From positions 36,669 through 59,071 of the forward strand of contig NW_019091742.1 in NCBI RefSeq assembly GCF_001949145.1: a stretch of 22,403 bases of DNA. Direction: 5' to 3'. Below the pieces are notes generated by a model, which saw only the letters and a program-made list of their open reading frames with translations, did no database searches and was not told the origin of the DNA. Below are positions 15,181 through 22,403 of the stretch, one piece after another (the first letter of the stretch is position 1; every line of letters starts with the position of its first letter). Position numbers and translations under genes: made by a program. Origin of the DNA: Acanthaster planci (lineage: Eukaryota > Echinodermata > Asteroidea > Valvatida > Acanthasteridae).

Positions 15181-17020
15181 ATAAAAATGTATAATAAATC
15201 AGTTGATGACGTCATCATGACGTCATGCTTCGCAGCACATCTTTGCTATAGGGTCTTTGCCTTAGGCAAATTTGATAAAGATCCAAGCTTGCAAAGGGAC
15301 TAAAGTAGTATGCGTAAGAACCGTACACAAAACAAATCGGATTTTGGGAGAACAGGGAGAAGAAAAAATATAGGTTCTATTTCTGTTTGCAACAGAACAT
15401 AGGGCTTTTTTGCACATTACGTAGATATCAACAACACGAACAATACGCAAGATTTCAAACTGATCAGGCATTTAGTGTTAAAGTTAAAGCAGCTTAAAGA
15501 ATGCCCCTTTAATGTCACATGACTGGTCATCTGATGAAGTAATTGGCACATCATGTCCGGTTTCATCTATAACACTTCCCTCTGTAGATACATGCAAAGT
15601 TTCAGCCCAATCAGACATATAATGTAGTTTAGGAGAAATACTGGTTTAAAAGACTGCCCCTTCAATGTCACGTGACTGGTCACGTGATGACGTAATCACA
15701 ACGTTACTAATTTGGCAGGATCTTTGAGTATTAGTGCTAGGCATCACTTTGATACGGATGGACGGTCACTGGCCGAAGGGCTGTTTGAAATCCGTGTACA
15801 AAGTCTATGAAGGAATATAAAGATTCAAAATTCAACAATAAATCACAAGATGACGTCATCGTGACGTCATAAATTTGGTCGAGTCTTTGCCCAAGCACCT
15901 GTGCATGGTATAACTCTGGGATGGATTGAAGCCCACTGGGCAAAGAAAATACACCTTCAATCTATGCACAAAGTCTATGGAGAAAATTAAATATTCACAA
16001 TTACTAATAATAATAAATCAAATAATGACGTTGCCATGACGTCATTACTTGTGAAAAATATTTTGTCATTGGGTCTTTGGTGGGTGTAAGTTTGATGAAA
16101 ATTGAAGATAGCTAAGTGCCCAAAATTGTGCCTCAAAAACGTGTACAAAGTCAGTGGGCCAAAACAAATATTTAAACATCTACGATAAATCAGTTGATGA
16201 CGTCATCATAACGTCATGCTTCGGGACACATCTCTGATATAAGGTCTTTGCCTTAGGCAACTATGATAAAGATTCAAGCTTGCAAAGGGACTAAAGTGCC
16301 TGTCTATACGCGCCTTGGTTACAGGCAAATAGCAGACACGATGCTCTGTCGGAAGGCTTGTTTACATCAAATTCTTTAGTCTTCTAACAACTGTCACGGT
16401 GGTTTATGCAAATAAATTCTGTGTGCAAACACAATGGGTGTTTTGAGAAATATTCAAAATTTAATAACAAATCATATGAACAAGTAATAACAACGTAACT
16501 TCTCAGATGTGATATTGAAAAAGGGTTGTATAGGCTGTATGAATTTTATGCTTATTTGATCTTGGTTAGTATTTAAAGCAATAAAAACCCATTGATATCA
16601 ATGCATACATTGTAATGTGCATTTTGATAACGTAATCATGAAGGCACAACATTGCACAAGTTACCCACACATCTATACTACCTACCTAAGGTCTTGCTGA
16701 AGGAATTTTAAAAAAAACTTGTATCGTTCAGGATTTTTAAAAGAAATTCAAAATCTTGAAAATTAAAAAGTCATAAAAAATAAGGCGATAACGTCATCAT
16801 GATGTCATCTCAATTTTCATCTATAACACACCCCATTCTAGTCGTGTACCAAGTTTCGACCCAATCGAACCCACTGTTCTGTATATATATATACATGTAG
16901 GGCTTTCAAATATGCAACTTTGTGATGACGTCACATGACCCATGATGACGTCATCATGACTTGACTCGTCGGGACACATCTATGCAGGAGGGACTTTGCC
17001 TATGCAAACTTTGAACGAAG
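15181..17020. repeat. Degenerate ~170-175 bp repeat array with TGACGTCA palindromes
   Basis: CRE-like cores (TGATGACGTCATCATGACGT or decayed forms) occur near 15204, 15512, 15674, 15850, 16026 and 16197, then near 16785 and 16925. Several successive spacings are 163-176 bp. Each unit also tends to carry GTGTACAAAGTCTATG about 60 bases before the core and GGGTCTTTGCC about 45 bases after it. The units at 15189-15305 and 16186-16301 are nearly the same over about 115 bases (TTTGCCTTAGGCAA, AAGCTTGCAAAGGGACTAAAG). It lies in the inferred host intron region. Confidence 0.7.
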
Positions 17021-17832
17021 TGCAATACAGTTTACTGGCAAAAGTGGCGTGCAGAATAACCCTGTGCTAGGTAAATGGACTTTTGGTCAAAAAGGAAGAC
17101 GACGACGGCGGCGGAAAAAAATCTGAACAAAAAGAAAGGCTTTTCGACCATTGTCCACAACATTGCGGAAAAGCCAAAAAATCTGGATAAAAACAATGCC
17201 TTTTTCGCTTAGTTTCGAAAAAGCCAAATATTCATAAATACAGTCTCCCGATTCATCTTGACAATGTATTAACATTTGGTAATTAGTTGAGTCAAAATAC
17301 TGGTTTTACCCACAACTACTTGCAAAGGATGTGGCACACTAAGAAGAAGAATAATTGCCAAAGATTTATTTCTGCTGCACTGTTGTCAGTTTTACCCCCT
17401 AAACAATATACTAAAAGTCCTAAAAAATTACAGCATTGGCAAGTGCGGCGCAAGCATTAGTCGCACCAATTCTCCTGAGCGGTCTTAAATGATCGTTGAT
17501 GCTGACCAAGTACATATTCATTTCCTTATTTATGAATTGGGCATATTTGTTTGTTTGGTCTTAAACTGCGTGTACATGTAAATGGCTCAGGAGAATGAAT
17601 GAATGCACTCACCTGTGGCTTGGATTTAATTTGCGCCCATCCTCTTACACTTATTTTTAAAGCTGAGCACATATTTATTCAATATTGCTCGGCTATCAAG
17701 AAATGAAAATTGAAATGGTTCCCAGAGCCTATTCAATGAAACACCTTGCAAGAAATATTTTTTGGGGGAGGGGAGGGGTAGTGTCCATGAATTTCCAGGA
17801 AAATAAATAAAAAGTAGTTTTTCTCTTTCAAG
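17021..17832. other. Host non-coding stretch
   Basis: No coding pattern noticed. GGGGGAGGGGAGGGG at about 17764-17778 is a G-rich tract. Short ORFs on the minus strand lack splice or composition support. Confidence 0.5.
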
Positions 17833-17940
17833 GGTCACAGAGAAACGAGCTAAGGGATACCCATGATGAGGCCATGAAATGGTTGCGAAAAGGAACGGAC
17901 CCTGATTGGTTAACAGGGAGATTCATCAATGACTACATTG
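17833..17940 (+). CDS. Host exon: N-terminal edge of a KMT5A-like SET domain
   Basis: The acceptor is TTTTTCTCTTTCAAG and the donor GTAATA follows ACATTG at 17940. In the phase set by the next exon, the 108 bases read without a stop: RNELRDTHDEAMKWLRKGTD, then PDWLTGRFINDYI. The exon ends one base into a Gly codon that is completed exactly by the first two bases at 18605. A DxxWL..RFI...IG lead-in is typical of the expanded KMT5A-like lysine methyltransferases found in several animals. Such enzymes methylate lysine using S-adenosylmethionine. Confidence 0.65.
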
Positions 17941-18604
17941 GTAATAATTTGACAGGATTCCCGTCATTTCCACTTTTTGAAAGTCTGGCATTGTTATCTG
18001 ACATCCAACTTACCTGACATGAATGACAAACCCGCCTACGGTCAGAAAAATTGAATGGACGGATCTAAGATGCAAAAAGGAATAGGACCAGTATCAGTAA
18101 CAAAAAAGGATTCTCTATCCAACTAGTACATATATTTGCCATGGATTTTTATTGTCCCTGAAAAATTCTTGACTGTATAGGGCATAATCTTTGTTGGAAT
18201 ATTAACCCTTTTTGCCTGGGTATATTCCTAATCCTCCAATTTCGCACTTATGCTCAGTCCTCCAAAATACTCCAGCTGTTCCTGCTGTTGTACTGAAAGG
18301 GTGCAAATGGCATTCTGGAGCAAGGCAATTTCGCCATTTATCCTCAATTCTTTGAAATCCTCCACTCCAGAATAATTAAACTGAATATAACTTTCTTTCG
18401 GCATGTCTTAACAACTCATTTCGGGGTTCAGTTTCAGGTTTTTTTAAGGCATGAGTTGAGTTTCATTTTAGGGTATCAAAGCAAATACTGTCTGTTGGAT
18501 GATGAGCGTGTAAAACCAAATAAACTCCTGATCCAGCAATTTCAGCATGTTTTTATGGAGTAAGATAAAACAAAAGGTTACCTTTTTCCACCATGATACC
18601 GTAG
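17941..18604 (+). other. Intron of the SET gene
   Basis: Begins GTAATAATTT and ends ...CCTTTTTCCACC...CGTAG. The flanking codon phases match, which supports a real intron of 664 bases. Confidence 0.6.
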
Positions 18605-18766
18605 GTGAAGGCCTTTTTGCAACAAAGGATATTGATCCCGGGGACCTCATTGTTGAATACAGAGGGGTTCTCAAGCCAGAGGAAGACTGCAAAGATATTG
18701 AAAATGATGTCTATGTGTACTACTTCCAACACAAAGGGACAAAATTATGGCGAGTTGAAATTTGAA
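18605..18766 (+). CDS. Host exon: SET-domain core, KMT5A-like, ends early
   Basis: After the acceptor CCGTAG the frame reads GEGLFATKDIDPGDLIVEYR, then GVLKPEEDCKDIENDVYVYY and FQHKGTKLW. GxGLFAT, the DLIVEYRG strand and the YxYYFQxKG-KLW strand are SET-domain landmarks of the KMT5A (SET8) group. The strand after LW should continue to a conserved Asp-Ala and later an NH(S/D) cofactor motif. Instead the frame reaches a TGA at about 18764-18766 after RVEI. Either a weak donor (CGA|GTTGAA at 18754) ends the exon or the gene is truncated. No later SET exon was recognised before the right element at 20745. Confidence 0.7.
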
Positions 18767-19610
18767 TTGATTGAAATTTGAATCCGGATGAAAGGATGCC
18801 GTTTTTCAAACCCAATTTTTTAACCCACCGTCTATATTTTGTATAGACTTGGTACATACTTACATAAAAAATAAACTGCACCACAAATGTCTTCAGGCGC
18901 TGTGAAACAATCTTAATAAAATGTAAGCTTAGTACTTTTTGAGGGTTGGATGACCGTCCTAGCTGCAACAGTGCATATTTTTTCTTACACGGCCAATGGA
19001 TGGGGATGTTAGTAAAATTTCCCAATTCCCAAAGTCAGTTCATTCAAGACTAATATTTATCCTGACAACCTGCATGTACCGGTACTTCATTCCTGCCATA
19101 AGAAAAATTTTACCTACAAATCACCTACGTAACTGGAAATGTCTACACCACTACATTTGCAAGTACCAGGTATATGTATCTCCTTAATCAGAACCCATTC
19201 GTGATAAACCAACTTGCTTGCAACTGCTAACCCATGCACACTCTTTACAATTATTCACCAAGAAGCCCCTGTAAATGGCAACAACACACAATTTTTTAAT
19301 TTTGACTCCAATGATTCCTTGCATAGGAAAGCTGTGTCATATCTTCCATCTTTCTGCACAGTGTTGATGCATCAGAAACCCCAGCGATGGGGGAACTTAT
19401 GAATGACGAGTGGCGAATGCATGTGCTGTAAGAAACTGCCTGATGATGACAATGCGCTAGCGGGCGCGGGCCACGTTATTTGGGGGCAGCCAGGGAAAGT
19501 CGCGTGCTTCAAGTTTTACCTTGGCTGTGTGAGCGCAGAGCACCCAGCAGAATGCTGATCAACAACAATTAGCTTCAGTTGGGGGGGGGAGTTACGTTCA
19601 TCATCCAGAA
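18767..19610. other. Host non-coding stretch
   Basis: No recognisable exon of the remaining SET domain. Contains a G9 run near 19581. Probable intron or 3' region. Confidence 0.45.
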
Positions 19611-19722
19611 CATCAAATTTTCCCAGCATTTGGAAGTTTAAAGGGGTCGTACAGGATTTTCAATTGCATCAAATTTTCCCACCTTTTGGAAGTTTAAAGG
19701 GGGCGTACAGGATTTTTAATTG
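19611..19722. repeat. 56-bp tandem duplication
   Basis: CATCAAATTTTCCCA starts at 19611 and again at 19667, followed in both by TTTGGAAGTTTAAAGGGG and a CGTACAGGATTTT end. About 90% the same by eye. Host DNA; no function suggested. Confidence 0.8.
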
Positions 19723-20744
19723 CAGTAATTTTTCGAAATTAGCAAATTTTTGTGGTTTTTATTCATTGTAAGTACAAATCCATTGTTTTATTTCATATTT
19801 TGGTATCAGTCTCGAGAAAAAATCAAGAGAAAAGCTGATCTTTTAAAGCTTACGGAGCTGCTTGTGTAAATTTGCATGCAGAAATCCATGGACCACAGGA
19901 CGTTTTCACAGCATCTGCACACGCAGCAGAGATCGGGATTTGAAGTCAGACAAGAAACATGACCTCATTTTCTGTTATTTCAGGATCAAACCCGACAAAT
20001 TTACCTTGAAATTTCGTTCCCTTCTTTTAAAAATACAATGTCGTGGCGTGGATTCGAAATATGAACAACGCGTGATCCTGTAGTATAGCAACCGCGATTG
20101 CGACTCACTCAGTGTCACGCCACCGCGACACGCTCCAACCAAAGTGCCGCGTGCGCTGCACATGCACTCGCCTCCGTCCGATGCACGGTCAAATGACAGC
20201 CCGCATGCTGTACTCCACACGCTGTAGTTGCATGTCAAAACACCATTCCAATCAGTAAATGTGACAAATACTCGTGTATTGTGGGCGTAAATGTCCCTTG
20301 TGTAGGACCTTTGTACCAATGTCCTGCAGCCATCAAGGAAATAGTAACAGTTGGTGGCTACCTCAGCAAAATTGATGGTCACGTGGCACAAGGTACATTA
20401 ATTTTTTTTCATGCATATCAAAGTCTTGCGCAGTTACACATTCAAATTACAACAGTCAACTGGTACAATGAAGACCTTTTATGGTCATTTTTTATTTTCA
20501 TTCATGAGGAATGATGAAAGATGAATGGGCTCCCTCTTTTAATCACCGAGGGGCACTCCATTTAATGACAGAGGAATGACATACATGTATAACGTGATTT
20601 TTTTCCTGATATTTTAACATCAAAAAGTGCATATCGAATAGGACTACCCAGACCAATCACCAGTAAGTTTTAGAATAAATGGGCCGAGCGGCAAGTTGAT
20701 TTTACAAACTTACATATATAAAGAATAATCCTTGTACTTGCAGG
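19723..20744. other. Host DNA up to the right element
   Basis: Moderately GC-rich around 20070-20330, with open frames on both strands (up to 138 codons on the minus strand), but no motif or splice pattern that I can support. TGCAGG precedes the element terminus at 20745 and would be its left target-site copy. Confidence 0.45.
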
Positions 20745-20834
20745 AGTAGTAGGCATTGGACAGTTCTGGAGCACACGCCCTTTCCTACCCCTTTCACCAA
20801 TCACACTCACCAGGGATTTCCACTCACCTTTTGA

Positions 20835-20879
20835 CCCCGGCGCACTTTTCCTGTAAACAACTCGTGACTAGCGCCGGGG
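20835..20879. repeat. Conserved GC hairpin in the TIR, right copy
   Basis: CCCCGGCGC (20835-20843) and GCGCCGGGG (20871-20879): the same 9-bp perfect stem and 27-base loop as at 12489-12533. Confidence 0.6.
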
Positions 20880-21018
20880 ATTTCCACTTCACTGACCTTG
20901 AACTTTTGACCCCGGCTGTAAACAACTCGTGACTGGCAATCACTCACAAACAAGTCTCGACTTGCCCATTATAAAATAAAAAAGCGAAAAAAACAATAAT
21001 AAAAATACATAAAAATTA

Positions 21019-21555
21019 ATGGTAGATAAAACTACAAACGTGAATTGTTATTTTTGCAAAGACACAAGAGATTCGATCGACTTGATAGATTCGTACGATT
21101 TCTTTCGTTGTTTAAATTCCAAAAGTTTACGCAAATGCGCCGATTGTAAAGAATGCCACAATTGTCATGAATGCCAAGACTGCGTCACATGTAAGGACTG
21201 CTCCACCAGCGACGATTGTGGTAGATGTATAAATTGTGTGGCTTGTTTTAATTCATACGACTGCAGAAATTCAAATGCCTTGGACAGTTGCGAGGATTGT
21301 TACGAGTGCGCCCATTGTATCGAATGTTTTGGTTGTACCTATTGCACCTGCTGCGTAAATTGTGTCGAGTTGGAAGGAATGGATCACGTGGTGCTCGTAG
21401 ACGGCAAGCATAAAAAGCTGAGGCACGCACGAGAGAACGAGCCACTGCCCGATTCATCGACTAAACTCGACGTGGACTTATACAAAATTGGATTAATTAT
21501 TGAATACGACGCTGACGTCCAACATTTAATTAAAGTAGAAATCCTGCCCGAATAA
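21019..21555 (+). CDS. TIR-encoded Cys-rich protein, right copy
   Basis: Intact 178-residue ORF from the ATG at 21019. The Cys ladder is more regular than in the left copy: CADCKECHNCHECQDCVTC and CAHCIECFGCTYC keep the strict three-residue spacing where the left copy has Trp and Tyr. The Cys-free C-terminal domain is nearly unchanged (MDHVVLVDGKHKKLRHAREN is the same in both). The end differs (EILPE versus EIPG). The AT-rich leader CAATAATAAAAATACATAAA leads to the start. The stop codon overlaps AATAAAAATGAGAAAAA. This is probably the better representative of the ancestral protein. Function unknown; metal binding is the most direct reading. Confidence 0.88.
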   Translation: MVDKTTNVNCYFCKDTRDSIDLIDSYDFFRCLNSKSLRKCADCKECHNCHECQDCVTCKDCSTSDDCGRCINCVACFNSYDCRNSNALDSCEDCYECAHCIECFGCTYCTCCVNCVELEGMDHVVLVDGKHKKLRHARENEPLPDSSTKLDVDLYKIGLIIEYDADVQHLIKVEILPE

Positions 21556-21567
21556 AAATGAGAAAAA
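21551..21567 (+). promoter_or_regulatory. AATAAA-containing stop/3'-end motif, second copy
   Basis: AATAAAAATGAGAAAAA, the same 17 bases as at 4120-4136, again overlapping a stop codon and followed by an A/T-only stretch. Confidence 0.4.
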
Positions 21568-21606
21568 ATTTAAAAAAACTATATATAAAATATATATCGT
21601 CTTAAA

Positions 21607-22303
21607 TGACCACGAGCGTCTAAATGCCGGCAACAAAAACCCAAAAATTACCTATGGTCCCTTTGATCCTAAATAATTAGTCATTTTAAGACCTACAAAG
21701 TGTTCTTCTAAGATCGCTTATCACCACGATGGACAAAACAAACAACTGTTGATTAGGCTCGAAGACCCTTGTTACGGGGTCAGCCCAGTTTACAAATATG
21801 GCACTAAGGAACCTACTGGTCAAGATCAAATTTGTTATCAGATATCTCCCGAGACCGAATCGTTGCTATTACGTATAAATGACGAAGTTTATAATTATTT
21901 TAAAAACCTAGAGGTGCTAGAAAATCTACCCGCGAGTACGCGTAACTCTTTTAAAGTGTCTCAAAAACTAGACGACATACCCGATAGGATCAGTTGCTTA
22001 GTTAGACCGGCTTTTACCGATAAAAGTAGGATGTATGTTAAGATCGACTATGATGCCTCTTTGGTGGATAAGTTATTTAAAGAAATCGATCGCGCTCTTT
22101 TTGCAAATAAAAAATGCCACGCGGTCTCTTTGATCTCTCTTAAAGATATTTATTTTGGTGCCCACGGTTCACTTTCTTGCGGAGCGAGTGTCAGATACCG
22201 AGTAACGGCGGCTATGCTCACGGTTAAAGAAAAACCATGCTTTTGGGAAGCATTTCGTCGCATTTTTCCCATACCGGCGAAACTGGATTTGGTCGAAATT
22301 TAG
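21607..22303 (+). pseudogene. Possible DUF5871-like giant-virus-type protein, broken 5' end
   Basis: A possible ATG at 21607 gives only MTTSV before a stop. A frame entered downstream reads KITYGPFDPK to an in-frame TAA (about 21675). The same frame is then open from 21678 to 22303, with KCSSKIAYHHDGQNKQLLIR, LEDPCYGVSPVYKYG, LLRINDEVYNYFKNLEVLEN, SCLVRPAFTDKSRMYVKIDY and a final GASVRYRVTAAMLT strand. The order of short strands, an LEDP-type turn, a helix and a V-R-P segment recalls a family of nucleocytoplasmic large DNA virus proteins (DUF5871), thought to be ssDNA-binding-like, but I cannot confirm it. It is the first gene inside the right TIR, probably next to a polymerase gene outside the window. 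Confidence 0.35.
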
Positions 22304-22403
22304 ATTATGGTGCTTTTCGTGTTTTGGGGGGTTCAATCTGTTAGTGTGCAGAGTCTTGAAGCGTATCTTTGAGTATTTCTTGAGATATTTACTCTTCAGA
22401 GGT
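22304..22403 (+). other. Element interior, no gene assigned
   Basis: Only 100 bases remain; ATGGTGCTTTTCG at 22307 could start a gene, but the frame is too short to judge. Confidence 0.3.

Larger units (their letters stand above)
20745..21555 (+). repeat. Terminal inverted repeat of the right element
   Basis: It matches the reverse complement of 11729-12775 from the terminus to the Cys-rich stop codon. It is shorter because it lacks the palindrome-rich segment, the 51-bp duplication and 11 bases in the tandem block. Confidence 0.85.
20745..22403. mobile_element. Second Polinton-type element of the same family, left end only
   Basis: It opens with AGTAGTAGG, the mirror of the terminus at 12775, and carries the same TIR and Cys-rich gene. 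Beyond the TIR the sequence is unrelated to the left element's right-end interior, so this is likely the opposite end of the family. The element continues past the window. Confidence 0.85.

Noticed and set aside
15181-17020. Solo insertion of a DNA transposon
   Set aside because: No terminal inverted repeats or target duplications seen; the periodic spacing fits a tandem array better.
17160-17275. Minus-strand 62-codon ORF rich in Phe
   Set aside because: No motif and low-complexity AAAAA/TTTTT context; probably chance.
19975-20391. 138-codon minus-strand ORF
   Set aside because: No recognisable motif, no splice signals and a GC-rich local composition that favours chance open frames.
12776-20744. 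ATCAGG and TGCAGG as target-site duplication of one insertion
   Set aside because: They flank different elements and match only in part.

Overview
The window looks like metazoan, probably marine-invertebrate, nuclear DNA carrying parts of two Polinton/Maverick-type elements (adintovirus-like endogenous double-stranded DNA viruses). About 8 kb of host DNA separates them. Species cannot be fixed from sequence alone. The host call rests on intron/exon structure of a KMT5A-like SET-domain gene and a degenerate CRE-palindrome satellite. The element call rests on family B DNA polymerase, retroviral-type integrase, double jelly-roll capsid, A32-type packaging ATPase and several small proteins that recur in Polintons.

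Left element (1-12775, left end outside the window). Rightward genes: polymerase C-terminus, small membrane protein, major capsid, packaging ATPase, Cys-rich/HNH nuclease, then four or five small virion or membrane-type proteins and a long coiled-coil membrane protein (to 7543). Leftward genes: integrase and a helical protein at 770-2218, and from 12259 down to 7611 a TIR-encoded Cys-rich protein, a zinc-ribbon/TFIIB-like protein, penton-like proteins and two conserved Polinton proteins. The two main blocks converge on a bidirectional hairpin with T tracts at 7563-7591. Nearly every core gene is broken by small indels or in-frame stops, so this copy is decayed. Many indels lie in homopolymers, so some could be assembly error, but three clean in-frame stops and a 4-bp duplication in the polymerase active site argue for real decay.

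The element ends at 12775 in an AGTAGTAGG-type terminus. A second terminus in the opposite orientation sits at 20745 and opens the right element (20745 to window end). Its long terminal inverted repeat encodes the same Cys-rich protein (21019-21555), followed by a different gene (21607-22303). Because the gene next to the TIR differs, the right element probably shows the other end of the family, making the two copies head-to-tail.

Host interval (12776-20744): candidate exons of a KMT5A-like histone/lysine methyltransferase gene on the plus strand, an array of about 170-175 bp degenerate repeats around TGACGTCA palindromes (15.2-17.0 kb), a 56-bp tandem duplication, and otherwise featureless AT-rich DNA.

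Most interesting: (i) a short purine-rich repeat (GAGCGRAGCGAG plus a YATTACCGAA tail) scattered about ten times through the left element, always in the sense direction of the local gene and embedded in genes in all three frames; (ii) the TIR-borne Cys-every-third-residue protein, intact in both elements while other genes are broken; (iii) a possible viral TFIIB-like factor together with shared promoter-like boxes abutting start codons and a hairpin terminator.
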